Assembly (NCBI GenBank): GCA_963682025.1
Contig: OY821518.1
Location: 305,015,429 to 305,079,428, forward strand
Direction of reading: 5' to 3'
Length of the DNA stretch: 64,000 nt
Source of the DNA: Cordilura impudica
Taxonomy: Eukaryota > Arthropoda > Insecta > Diptera > Scathophagidae
Below the pieces are notes generated by a model. The model was not told the DNA's origin, ran no database searches, and saw only the letters and a program-made list of their open reading frames with translations. The position numbers were made by a program, and so were the translations under genes. Position 1 is the first letter of the stretch. Every line of letters starts with the position of its first letter. Below, one piece after another: positions 1 to 11,197 of this stretch.

Positions 1-232
1 AATTTGTTAATTGGTTTGTGAATTTGTTTTCTTCATTAACAATAATAATTTTGTTGAATTGAAAAAATAAACTTTGGACATAAACCAATAACGGCACTAA
101 TCGATATTTTAAAAATTTTGAATTGTGAATTGGGTGAATTTGATTAGCATACCTGAAATGTCGTTACTAAATGAAAAAATAAAATTTCCTAGAAATTGCA
201 CTCGAATTTCGAGGGCTGGGATCTGCTAGTAA
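1..232 (-). repeat. CTAG-1 interspersed repeat, end copy cut by window edge
   Basis: Read on the minus strand this ends with the CTAG-1 head: the reverse of ACTAGCAGATCCCAGCCCTC, the CTCGAAATTCGAG-type hairpin, then AAATTTTATTTTTTCATTTA. The same head occurs on the plus strand at 9090, 31452, 48573 and 63250. The rest of the copy lies beyond base 1 or has diverged. No coding capacity is visible. Confidence 0.7.
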
Positions 233-463
233 TAGTTGAAAGACTATTTTATTCTTCTCAATATATGTATGTCAAATGCAGAAGGATAAAAAATATATTT
301 TAAATACGTGATGCAATATTTATGGACAAATAACTACTGCAAAGTTCTCTTTAAATTGATATATTAATGCATCCAACCGGTTGTAAAACTTAGCATATAT
401 AAAGTGTAAAGTAAAGTAAAAAAAATCTAAAATAATTCATTAGCAATTATAAAAAATTAAAAA

Positions 464-1214
464 AAGGGTTTAGAAACCCTATCTCTTAGGCCCAACTAAC
501 TGGACATAGAAAATAAGCATAAACCAAATTTGAGTGGGATTTTTATTAATGTTTTTGGCTGCAGATATGAAAAAGTTCATATCGGATGCTATATCTATTA
601 GGGACTAGGCCCAAAAATGGACCGATCCTGACCATGTATGGTAAAGTCTCTTGTATTTTGCAAAAATATATACAAACAAAATTTGAGAAGAATCAGTGCA
701 ATATTTTTGTTTTTTGATAGATTTAAATGAAGATCGGGAAGCAGCTCTATATGGGGCCTATGACTAAGAGTTGTCCAATAGGGATCATTTTTGGACTACT
801 GATTAATGGATGTAATATATACATACAAACCCAATTTGACTAAGATTTGTATGATAATTTGGATCTTATGGCAATATGTGTTGATTTCATAGGGGTCATT
901 TGTATGGGCTAGGTCTGAACATAGACCGATTCTCACCAATTTCAATATCGTTCATCCCATGATCGATAAAGGATCAAATACCAAATTTCGCACAAAATAT
1001 ATTCATATTTGCGACCTGCAGTTTGATTACAAGCTTTACATGGACACACAGACGGTCGGACGGACGGACGGACGGACATCGCTAAATCGAATCAGATAGT
1101 GATTCCGATTCGATCGGTATAATTAAAGATGGGTGTAGGTCAAATATTTTTGGTTGTTACAAACAGCAGCACAAAGTCATTATACACAAACCACATAGTG
1201 GTATAGGGTATAAT
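464..1214 (+). repeat. HINE-A interspersed element, 5' head missing
   Basis: Near-full copy of the ~785-bp family that is complete at 11198 and 54191. It starts at the GTTTAGAAACCCTATCTCTT block, lacks the palindromic head, and runs through the GACGGACGG tract (about 1050-1075) to the tail GTGGTATAGGGTATAA. The element is noncoding; short ORFs across it are accidental and recur because the repeat recurs. The subterminal inverted motif and GTCC tract suggest a DINE-1/helentron-associated non-autonomous element, which is an inference from structure. Confidence 0.85.
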
Positions 1215-1216
1215 AA

Positions 1217-2036
1217 AGCTACACTCGATTCTGTGTGGTTTATGTGTGTTCGAAACAAAAAATACGTGATAGAAAAATGTTTGTGTAGACAACGACATAT
1301 TAAAACGAGACACAGTCATGCTGTGATCGGCACCGTACAAAATTTGGAAACACACATAATTGATATGAAAATAAAAATATGTGTTGGCTGCTTTAGAACA
1401 GAACATTGTGTGTTTCATGTGTGTATTTTCTGAACCTTGGTTTTTCATACAAAATTTGTTGATAAAGTCTACTTGAAGTAAACTTTAGTTTTTTTGCATA
1501 CGGCTCTTAATATTTAAAGTAAGGACTGAGATCGAAAAAAAACAACTTTTGAGCTAAGCACTCCATTTTAATGAAAACATAAAGAGAAATATTTGTGGTA
1601 CATAACCAGAAATATTTGTGATCTTCTAGCTGTAAATATACCACTCCCAAGAACAATTTGGGACATCAGCGACAACATAAGTTGTGTCCGTCATGGCGTT
1701 TAGGTTTTTGGATACCACTAAATAATTGATATGTTATAGTGTCCACAAAAATAGTAGACATTTCGTATTGTATTATGATGGGAAGTTATCTATTTTTCAG
1801 ACACTTTTTGATAAATATCTTTTCCCATAAATGTAAATATCATTTTCCAGGAAACTCCATTTCTGGCACTGAATTATTTCATCTACATTTCTTCTAGCAT
1901 CAGCAACATACAAATTCTTAAGTTTCATCATCTTCAGACAGTGCAACAGCCGTTTTGGGGGTGGTGCGGGGGGGGTGGGGGGTTTGAGAAATTCCAAGTC
2001 AGTTTGAAAGACCTCGGCCAGTATAAGAAAACTTCC
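1217..2036. other. Stretch without recognised gene; contains a G-rich tract
   Basis: No repeat or gene is recognised. An 82-codon minus-strand ORF (1797-2045) has a proline-rich segment produced by the unusual G-rich tract at 1957-1982 (runs of 5, 8 and 6 G). The ORF matches no family I know, and its N-terminal part overlaps the neighbouring inverted-repeat element. Confidence 0.5.
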
Positions 2037-2039
2037 AAA

Positions 2040-2630
2040 GTTCAAACTTTTTGTCTGACCTTTTATATTTATCTAGTTTTTCAGCTATAATTCAAAAACC
2101 ATTAATAATTTCTCATTTTAGTTCTCAGCAAAATTGTAGCTAAGGCTTGAATAAATAATTTTTATATAATTTTATGAAAGTTGTAATTTTTTCCTCTTTT
2201 TATAGCAATAACGCGTAAATAATTTCAGGCCATAAATAATTGAAAAACTAAGGCCAAAGATAATTCAAAAACGTTTGAGCACGTTTGAGCACAATGAAAT
2301 ACGTAATTTTTATAAAAAAAAAAACAATTTCTCTTTGAAAAATAACATCTTTACTCAAGTTCAATGAATTGCACCTATAAAAAAGTATTCGCCACATAAG
2401 TTTAGCGTCACGAACCATTTTCAAAATAGTTTCTAGTGCATCATCTGTTTCTTTCGTTTCTGAATTATACGCGATTGGAACTGAAGGTTTTTCATGGGTC
2501 TTATAAATGAAAATCGTTTTCAAGCTGCATACCTTAATTTTTCGCTTTGAATTCAATGTTTATACCTGAAAAACTAAGAAGACAAACATCAAGATAAGGA
2601 AACATATAAAAGTCACACAAAGTATGGCCT
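2040..2630. repeat. Inverted-repeat element (family E), ~590 bp
   Basis: The left end (about 2043-2085, ACTTTTTGTCTGACCTTTTA) and the right end (about 2567-2627) are imperfect inverted repeats. A related sequence lies at 40400-40545, where the two halves of the terminal block (ACCTTTTATATTT and TTATCTTGATGTTTG) are contiguous, and an inverted internal piece is at 40725-40780. This suggests a TIR-type non-autonomous DNA transposon. No target-site duplication could be fixed. Confidence 0.55.
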
Positions 2631-2931
2631 AAAAATGCCAAACCCTTTGCACGTTTTACTATACTGGCTTAATGCTTTCACTCTGACTTGGAATTTCTCA
2701 GCCCCTACACAATGACCAGGCAAATGTTAATTCCATAATTTCTTTGAATTTAGATTAATGCGATGAAGTTACTTAAATACACACACTCGGTGTTGATTTT
2801 AAATTAATCAAACCATGTGATTGTTGCGTTTGTGATTTTAGTCATATTAATAAATCAATATATATAAAAATTTATTTGAATGCCCAAAATATTATATAAA
2901 ATATTTTAATTGATCATATATACATATATAT

Positions 2932-3140
2932 ATACCCTATACCACTATGTGGTTTGGGTATAATGACTTTGTGCTGCTGTTTGTAACAACCAAAAATATT
3001 TGACCTACACCCATCTTTAATTATACCGATCGAATCAGAATCACTATCTGATTCGATTTAACGATGTCCGTCCGTCCGTCCGTCCGTCCGTTCGTCTGTG
3101 TGTCCATGTAAAGCTTGTAATCAAACTGCAGGTCGCAAAT
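2932..3140 (-). repeat. HINE-A fragment, 3' end only
   Basis: Reverse-strand copy of the HINE-A tail: TTATACCCAAACCACATAGT reads outward, followed by the GTCCGTCC tract at 3066-3092. It stops abruptly at 3140 after the GCAGGTCGCAAAT block, so the 5' two-thirds are missing. Confidence 0.85.
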
Positions 3141-4784
3141 CTTTTGTATATATTTACGCTGATCCCTGACTCACTGACTGACTGACTGATTCTGTAACGC
3201 TGAAATAATACACACACAGCACTCCCTACAAAGCAATGCGAAATACACAAACAAAATTTAATCTTTCTCATTTTATGCAAACCCACACATAATTTTCTCT
3301 CTTCTATGTTACCGACCAGTACTGCTAATAAAATCTTCTGAAAATCGACAATTTTGGTAACTAAATCGCCAAAATTGTCATTTTTAAAACAAGAAATTTT
3401 CAAGAAAAATAAAAATAAAACTCCACAAAATATTACAAAAGGAAACAATAAAATTTATTTATATAATTCATATTACGAATATTATTACAGCATTGGTTAT
3501 TTCTATATACATATAAAAATGTATTAGTGGTGAAATTTCAACGGAAAAAATTTAACACAGCAATCAACTAAATAATTTTATTGATATGTATCTACAGCTC
3601 AAACATATAATATAGGTTTAAATTATCGCCGTAATTAAAACTTAAATCTTAAATAGAGATGCTATTCAAGGTATTTCCGTTTTGAAACGACTTGACCCAG
3701 AATTTAATCTATACATATTTTGTAATTTCCATTTACACTGAACAAAAAATATCAATTTTCGATAAACAACCCATTAATTGTTAACCCTTGAAATCGTAAT
3801 TTGTATACTACTGAAAATTTTAAATCTTCAATCATCATTTTAACAAATTTAACAAATCATTTTAACAAATTGAAAAATCGTCGAAATTACAATAAGTTGT
3901 CAAAATTGGCAACACTGCTAACGACAATAGCCCTACATATGCAGATTCCGTGTTACATATGGAATAAGTTGAGCCCAAAAAATGCATCAAAAAAAGACTA
4001 ATATCTATTCAAATTCTTCTTTAAATTCCCATTGGTGGTCAATGAAAAAATTCTGCAAAAAAGGAATGAATGAAATTTTAAACATTTTTATTTTTCTCAT
4101 TTAACGTCGTCCGATATGCATACTTACTTCTTTTATCTTTTATCTTTTATCTTTTATCTTTTATCTAAACTTATCCGTTTCTCTGTTTTGTTTTTCTTCT
4201 CAAAATTGTTTTGTATTGTTAAGAGTGCTTTCGCTCAGGTTCTCTGATGGCAATCACTTACCAAAGAGTATGCTTTTTTTGATAAATATTTGAGAAAAAA
4301 GAGATCTTCAATGTGGATTTTGTTGTTGTCCAACGTATGATTTCGTTATAGCTCTGTATTGAAAATGAAAAGCCCTTCAAAAAATAGTGCAATATTGAGT
4401 TTAAAATTTCAATTATTGTAACTTTGCATAATTAAATTACATTGTAATTTTAGAGAGAGGTGGGAAAATAATTTTTTTTTTTCACTCATAATATTAATTT
4501 TTGCATAATTTGCTTTTAAAAAAATTTAGACAAACATAAATTACGTAAATAGGTATTTATATTTAAGATTTTAATTTGAATAATTTATTGAAATTATCAT
4601 TGAAGAATTAAAGGCGATTTTTTTTAAGTAAAACTAATACGCGCTTATTTTTTATTTTTGCTTTTTTGGATTTATAGATAACTTTGCAAAAAATGTAGTT
4701 CTCTTTTTTCAGTTTACATGTATGATGAAATATGAAATATTTTTTTCTTTTTTGTGTAGGTGTATTGATGTTTGCACTTCCTTA
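3141..4784. other. AT-rich stretch, no gene recognised
   Basis: No transposon domain, splice-bounded exon or RNA gene recognised. It holds a GACT-type tract at 3169-3188 (CTGACTCACTGACTGACTGA) and a heptamer microsatellite listed separately. ORFs here are short and AT-driven. Confidence 0.5.
4130..4166 (+). repeat. (TTTTATC)n microsatellite
   Basis: About five tandem copies of the 7-base unit TTTTATC, nearly perfect. Confidence 0.9.
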
Positions 4785-5050
4785 AGGGGTAGTAGGTTTT
4801 AAAACGTTTTTTGGATTTCTCTTTCTGAATGCATATCGAAGGTGTTGTGTCAAAATTTTAAGTAAATCAGAGCAAAACTTAAGAAGATACAGCGATTCCA
4901 GAGACCGGCCTCATACGGTATATAGTTAGTATATAAATCATAGTATATAAATTCGAAGTCCGTCGACATCATAACTCAAAATCTACTTGACCGATTCTTT
5001 TGCAATTTTAGACATTATATCTACACATAAATCATTAGGTAACCATGAAG
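4785..5050 (+). repeat. Dispersed repeat family D, copy 1
   Basis: Shares blocks with 6565-6860 in the same order and strand: AAAACTTAAGAAGA, the GACCGGCCTCATAC block, GAAGTCCGT, CATCATAACTCAAA, CTACTTGACCGAT and TATATCTACACATAAATC. The copies differ by small indels. No ORF is shared, and the element type is unknown. Confidence 0.75.
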
Positions 5051-5397
5051 GTTTTTTTAATTCCATTTTCTTCCCCATTTTTTAACAACAAATTCCCAAA
5101 ATTGTATAGCAAAAGTCGTTTTTCACTTCAAAATTCTGCAAAAAAAAAATTGAAAAACTCTTCGTCACTACTTCAGGAAACATGTCACCTTTTGAACGCA
5201 TTTCGATTTTTTTATTTCACAGTTTTTGGTTTGTATTTTTTACAACTGTTTTTCGATTTTTTTTTTTAAGAAATTTTAAAAACATTAAAATTAATTTTTT
5301 TTAAATATATAAAATATAAGAAAATTCTGAAATGGAAAAAAAATTTGTTTGTTGAAGTCTCAATAAACGGGCGCCTAGGCGCCACACAATCCTCTAG

Positions 5398-5997
5398 TAT
5401 GAATATATTTTAATGGAATTTGGTATATAAGCTGTTATCGGCCATGGGATGAACGCTATTGAAATTGGTGAGAATCGGTCCATGTTCAGACCTAGCCCCC
5501 ATACAAATGACCCCTATGAAATCAACATATATTGCCATAAGATCCAAATTATCATACAAATCGTAGTCAAATTAGGTTTGTATGTATATATTACATCCAT
5601 TAATTAGTAGTCCAAAAATGATCCACATTGGACAACTCTTAGTCATAGGCCCCATATAGAGCTGCTTCCCGATCTTCACTTAAATCTATCAAAAAACAAA
5701 AATATTCCACAAATTTTTCTCAAATTTGGTTTGTATATATTTTTTCAAAGTGTAAGTGACTTTACCAAATATGGTCAGGATCGGTCCTTTTTTGGACCTA
5801 CTCCCCATATAGAAATATCATCCGATATGAACTTTTTCATATCTGCAGCCAAAAAAATTAATTAAAATGCCACTCAAATTTGGTTTATGCTTATTTACTA
5901 TGTCCAATTAATTGGACCGAAGAGGTAGGATCTCAAAACCATGGTATAGGGTATCGTATGGTCGGGCTAGACCGACTATAATTTTCTTACTTGTTTT
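5398..5997 (-). repeat. HINE-A element, 3' truncated
   Basis: Reverse-strand copy. Its head lies at 5950-5997 (outward reading AACAAGTAAGAAAATTATAG, then the GTCGGTCTAG palindrome) and the body continues down to 5398, stopping before the GTCC tract and tail. Just outside the truncation, at 5370-5383, sits a perfect 14-base palindrome GGCGCCTAGGCGCC. Confidence 0.85.
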
Positions 5998-6000
5998 TTT

Positions 6001-6245
6001 TTTTAATTTTGCGACCCCAAGTATTTATATGCTTGATCCTTATAACAACTCGAGTTGGTATGATGACGACCTTCCGTCTGTCTGTTGAAATCCCGCTCAT
6101 TCATATGGAGGAACCTCTAATATTTTTAAGTTTATCAAATTATGTACTTTTTCAAATATTTTGCTTACATTTGTTATAAAAAGTGCAATGTTAAACCCAG
6201 GTGAAGGGCATCAAAAATTCGGTGTAACCGAATTTAATAACCTTA
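6001..6245 (-). repeat. HINE-B (mini-me/DINE-1-like) element
   Basis: Minus-strand reading begins AAGTAAGG, then the hairpin ATTCGGTTACACCGAAT, then TGCCCTTCACCTGGGTTT. It ends near a short GACAGACAGACGG tract and GGATCAAGCATATAAATAC. This is the layout of HINE-A with different sequence. The head abuts the HINE-A copy at 5398-5997. Noncoding. Confidence 0.65.
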
Positions 6246-6564
6246 CTTAAAAAATATGTAGTTTTTTTACCAAGTTGCGGCAGAATGGCTTGTAAAAGAT
6301 AAAATTCTCTTTATAATATTTTTTTACGGCGGTTTTTAAATTTCACACATTTTTACAAACAATATAATTTTTTTTTTAAATTTTTCAAAAATTGGTCAGC
6401 TTTAATTACGGACTTTCAAACTTTGATTTAAGTTCCCTTAAATTTGTAACATTTATTTAATAGTTTTACTAATGCGTAATATACTTTAGAATTAAGGACT
6501 ATTAGCAACAAAGTTTTAGTTTTCTATAAAAATTAAAAAAAATTCACATTCCCAGACAGAGCTC

Positions 6565-6860
6565 AAATATCTTATTTAAAACTTTTTTTTGCATTTCTAT
6601 TTCTGAATGCACAAAATGTTGAGAGTATTGGTTCAAAATTGCAAGTAAATCGGAGTAAAACTTAAGAAGAGACAGTGTTTCCAGCGACCGGCCTCATACT
6701 GAATATCGGATATAAATCAGTTTTTAAAAAACTTTAAATCCATTTTCTCGCAAATAAATGTTCGAAGTCCGTGAACATCATAACTCAAACTCTACTTGAC
6801 CGATCCTTTTGAAATTTTACACACTATATCTACACATAAATCGTCAGGATACCACATGAT
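6565..6860 (+). repeat. Dispersed repeat family D, copy 2
   Basis: Second copy of the family at 4785-5050, in direct orientation about 1.78 kb downstream. It is slightly longer, with an extra TTTAAAAAACTTTAAATCCA block in the middle. The direct arrangement could suggest LTRs, but the space between is filled by HINE elements and no retrotransposon genes are visible, so independent copies are more likely. Confidence 0.7.
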
Positions 6861-7533
6861 TTCACATGATCCGGTAACGACTTATGATGTTCACCGCAAA
6901 ACAACAACGCCTCAGGAGATTCGCTGTCACGGACTTATTTATTAATTGAAAATTTATTCAAAGATTCTTCAAATGTTATGCTAACGTATATATGAAATAT
7001 ATAATCCAACATTATTCATATTTTCAAAAAAGAATTATACGGCTTTTTTAACTTTTAAAACCTTACCTCCCCCATTAAACAATTTTCTAAAATATTAATA
7101 GCAATCATTTGGTGTTTCCTTTTCTAAGCCTGGAATGTATAAAAAGAGCTAAGTGAAATGATTCCCATATAAATATGCGATGTAATATATTCAACATAAA
7201 AGCCGCAACTAAATTTATGTGTAGTTTTCTGACAAATCAGACAGTAAAACAGCATCACACGGCAGGCAGCTGCTGTAGTAAAATACCACAGAATATTTTA
7301 CAAAACAAAAGGAATAAAATTAAAACTATTCAATTTGAAATATTTTTTTACTCGAATTAAGCATTCAACCCTTTATAGTAGTCAAAAGAAAACCTCTTAA
7401 CAAAAACAAAAGCAAAAACATAAAATTCTCCCTTTCAGCTTATTTGAAACATGATATAGCATGACATAAGAGTAAAACAGTTCAATTAGTTGGTTTTGTT
7501 AACTAAAAAAAAAAATAATCCCTTAATATACAC

Positions 7534-8040
7534 ACCTGCAACTCAGTGCAGATGGCTCTACGTAATCATATTGTGGTGTCCATTTATATAAAGCCCCATC
7601 ACAAGGCACATCATAGTTGACCGAACACTGTTGTGCTCAAAAATTCAGTTTCACCAGACATGGTTGCATATTGTAAATATCTACACTGTCACCTTTACAG
7701 CCATTAGCATTTTGACAACGTCGTTTTTGTTGCATGATACCAACATCACAACTTCGTGAATATGTTGACCATTCTGACCAGGTGGTCCAACCGCCAGAGC
7801 CAGTATTACTGCTACTGCTGCTGCTGCCGATACTGCTGTTGCTACACTTTGCTTTGATGAAATACACTAAAATTAATTAATGATTATTTTCAAAAAAAAA
7901 AAAGTGTGTCACCCTGCACATAACAAAAAAAAACTTACTTCTGATTCATTTTCCAAATCAGTGGCTGTGCTCCAGCTATTACCAAAGGCTTGGCTAGCAT
8001 TATGTTGTTTCGCTAGAAATGCATCATCAATAATTATCTA
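7534..8040 (-). pseudogene. Decayed thrombospondin type-1 repeat (ADAMTS-like) gene fragment, two exon-like blocks
   Basis: The block 7536-7866 reads GGWTTWSEWS, then SRSCDVG, QQKRRCQNANGCKG and NMQPC, the hallmark of a thrombospondin type-1 repeat. After an in-frame TGA at 7637 the same frame continues AQQCSVNYDVP, DGALYKWTPQYDY and ALSC, resembling the cysteine-rich segment after TSR1 in ADAMTS-like secreted proteins. A donor-like GTGTGT follows at 7535. A second block, 7939-8037, is an open 33-codon exon with TAG acceptor and GTAAGT donor. The TGA replaces what looks like an Arg codon (CGA to TGA). Several expected cysteines are lost (Tyr in SEWSTYSRSC, Tyr in IYNMQPC, Ser in EPSALSC). Joining both blocks in phase needs an acceptor at 7847-7848 rather than the better TTTTAG at 7867-7868. 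I read it as a decayed, intron-containing duplicate. A strongly diverged live exon is less likely. The ADAMTS-like assignment is from memory of the family. Confidence 0.6.
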
Positions 8041-9089
8041 AAAAAACGTATGTAAAAGAAAAATCTATACAATTTATAAAAGTAAATAGTTAATTAAAGT
8101 TTATAAAAGTTTTTGTAGAGCAATTATTGTAATGAAAAATACTTTACAGTGATTTCCTATATGAATACCATTTATTTTCTTTTGTTTTTCTTATTTCTTT
8201 CTTTGTTACAATTAGAGCATTCTAAAGGTCTGACATGATTAACAAGAAAAACATGCAGCTACCTCCGTTTCCTTTTTGCATTTATCATCTCTCTCATAAT
8301 ACTTACATTTTCTCTTGTACAGGGAAGGTCTGTTGTTGCGTATTCTCCTTTCTTAATTACATGTGTAATGGATGAGGTTAGTCTGTGGGATCCGAACATT
8401 TTTATGTTTTTTTTAATTTTTTTTTCGTTGCTAATGAGAGACCGATTTCTTAGATGGTATAATATGGGAATTTATAATTTGGTATCAAGTTCATATGATA
8501 CAATTCTTATTTTCCCACACCCTTCATTGCCCATGCAATCATCTAGATTGTTTTAGTTTTTGCGTTTCTATTACTTACATATAAAAATTTCCAGGAGACC
8601 AACCCTTTTACTCTTTTATATTGACTTCTTTATTATAACAAAATTAAATATTTTTCCAATATATTTGCACTTGATAAAAAACACCTCTCATTATTTCGAA
8701 TTGCATTAATTTTACATATTTATGTGTACGTATACTCCATGTGGATTTATAAACGTTTTATCTGTCACTTGTCCTCCGATGCCATAAATATTGATCGGTA
8801 AATTGTTTTTTGGCTCAAAGGATGTAGAAAAGAGTGCCAGTATTTCTTCTAGAATCCAATGGAGTCTTCTTTCATAACACAAAGAAAGAACATATAGCCT
8901 GCAGATAGACATTAAGCAGACTGCTAGTTATATAGAAATAAATTTAAATCAAACTGATTTTTACTTGTTGAATTTCGTTAGAACATTTTCATTTTAACTA
9001 AAGAGCACAAGCCTAAAACGTTTTAAAAAAATACGAACAAAGTAATTCCTTCGTTTATAAATTTGGTTATGAAATTACCAGAATTAAGT
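8041..9089. other. No confident gene; possible retroelement protease scrap
   Basis: AT-rich. A minus-strand ORF at 8712-8912 contains LPINIYGIGGQVTDK, which resembles the IxGIGG segment following the active site in BEL/Pao aspartic proteases, but no DSG active-site motif precedes it. Otherwise nothing recognised. Confidence 0.3.
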
Positions 9090-9456
9090 TTACTAGCAGA
9101 GCCCAGCCTTCGAAATTCAAGTGCAAATTCTAGCAAATTTTATTTTTTCTTTTAATAAATAATTTTATAAGAGCCTAAATGTATGCTTATCAATTTTAGC
9201 CAATTCACAATTACACACAGGGCTTTTGGTATTTATAATAAACACACACACAGCATGTTGTTGATGTATGTTTCAGTAGCAACATTAAATGAGCATTACT
9301 CCAAAAAAATAATTCCAGACGATGGAAGTCTGTAAATTTGGTAGATGGCTAAAAAGAAATACCTTTCAAATGGGGTATGTTTTGTCTAAATCGGTTAATA
9401 ATTAACATAGTAACATCAGTCACAAGAAATCGTCTAGCCTGTTAATACTATAGATT
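9090..9456 (+). repeat. CTAG-1 interspersed repeat, full-length-like
   Basis: Starts ACTAGCAGAGCCCAGCCTTC with the CGAAATTC hairpin core and continues through GCCAATTCACA and GTAGCAACATTAAATGAG. It ends GGTCACAAGAAATCG-like and CTAGCCTGTTAATACTATAG. The same order of blocks is found at 31452, 48573 and 50745. No ORF, no poly-A tail. Confidence 0.8.
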
Positions 9457-9459
9457 TAG

Positions 9460-10200
9460 TTTTTGTTTAGAACTTACTGTCACAAAGGCAAATCCATTGA
9501 AATTAACAGCTGTGCAACTAAATTAATTTTCAATTGTATAATTTGGTTTGTGCATTAAATTCCAACATAAATTAATCGAAATGACTTTTAAACGAATTCT
9601 CCGATTTTAATAAAATTTTAAACTAATAAATGACATAATTTGTTAAATTAACATATTGTACATTATTTTGCAAAATTAATTATTGTATATGAATATCTTA
9701 TAGTACTTTAATTGGTATTATTGGCGAATTTCTTTATATTCTTCATCACTCTCTGCAAGAGCTCAATATAGTTATAAGGGCCTTAGTTCTAGATATTTTG
9801 AGTGGATTCGCATTTCTTGGGTTGAATTTGCATTATTTTTTTGTGCTATCCAACAGCCGATTTACTGTAATGACATGATCCAAGATCAGATGGACAAAAA
9901 AAAAACGGAGATACCTGAGGCTGCTTAAAAATGGAAGAAGTCTCTTTTGCTGGCATTCTTTAATATGCAAATCGGTATTAATCATATTGTCACATACGGA
10001 CTGATTATTTATCCACAACAAAAAATAGCCTGACAAACTAAATTTCATTTCGGCAACTTTATTTTCTTTTGTGTCTTAAATTGTTCATGGATATTCCCTC
10101 TTGTATCGGCTACGTAAAAACCCACTCGCGGTTGCTGTGAGGAGTCGCAAAGCACGTATGTTTCATCGTCCATAATGAAGATATTCATAATTGTTAATAT
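9460..10200. other. No gene recognised
   Basis: AT-rich sequence without recognised repeats or coding motifs; the 71-codon ORF at 9833-10048 on the minus strand has no recognisable domain. Confidence 0.4.
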
Positions 10201-10204
10201 AATT

Positions 10205-10405
10205 TCGTTTAAGATTGTTAGCCGATTATTATACCCTCCACATCACTGTGTCAATCCGTTAATAAGTCATCGAAATAAATTCCGGAGACCCCACATATAT
10301 ATATTTTTGATCCTTGTAAAGGGAGAAGTTGATATGGTAATGTTAGTCTGTTTATCTGTCCGTCTGTCTGTCTACTTTCAATTAAAAAAGTACGAAAAAC
10401 CCTAA
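10205..10405 (+). repeat. HINE-B-like element fragment
   Basis: Contains TTATACCCTCCACATCACTG, the TTTTTGATCCTTGTAAAGGG block shared (reversed) with 26480-26510, and a GTCTGTTTATCTGTCCGTCT tract of GTCY type. Noncoding. Confidence 0.55.
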
Positions 10406-10409
10406 AATG

Positions 10410-11197
10410 TTTGTTCTTATACAACGTCATTCACCATCATTCACCAAATATAGACGTTTTGTCTAATATAATAATTATAATTATAATAATGTCTGCAGAA
10501 CATGGATGGAGGGCATCAAAAATTCAGCACATTCGCATTTTATACTTTTACTTCTTTTCCCGTCATATTCCTCTTGGAGTTTTGATTATTATTATTTATT
10601 ATTTATTTTATTTTATTCAGTCTACTGATTTACATCTTACAGACTATTGGAATATTAATATATCATTTGTACAATAATTAATCTTATATATTAAAAAAAT
10701 TTATGAAAACTAAAGTCAGTCCGTCTGGCCGTTCTATCCGGCCGATTTCCTTCATTTTTTTTAATGAAAGGTATTTAGACACAGATATGTCATCAATCAT
10801 TGAAATTTACTCAACTCTCACATTACTCAAGTTATACTCAATCAAGCAATTCGAGTTCTCATAGCTCCTCTTCTAATGAATGGATCTTGATCGTTTTACT
10901 CTTAGAACACTCAATGAATCAAGCTCTTTCTTTTGAGCTATTAACTGTTTAAATTCGTTGAGTTTGAAGAAAGTTATGCGTGCACAATCAACTTTGCATT
11001 CAATTTTTTCAAGATTTTTTCAATATTTTCCTTCACTCAAACCTCTATAACTAGAGTTCTAATTAACGCAGGCTGTTGACACAAGTCTAGGAACACTCAG
11101 TGGATCACGCTCTTAACACACCTTTAGGCTCATTGAAATATTCATAATTTTTGTATATATAGATTAAAAAACATTGGAAGACAAAAATTTTATGAAA
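10410..11197. other. No gene recognised
   Basis: AT-rich filler. A short GTCCGTCTGGCCG segment near 10720 may be a further HINE remnant. Nothing else supported. Confidence 0.35.

Noticed and set aside
1797..2045. 82-codon proline-rich ORF on the minus strand
   Set aside because: The proline run comes from a G-rich tract, the N-terminal part overlaps the inverted-repeat element, and no family is recognised.
4785..6860. LTR retrotransposon suggested by the direct repeats
   Set aside because: No gag, protease, RT or integrase sequence between them, no TG..CA ends, and the space is filled by HINE copies.
8712..8912. BEL/Pao protease remnant (LPINIYGIGG)
   Set aside because: One short motif only, without the DSG active site or downstream domains; mentioned only as a possibility in the stretch description.
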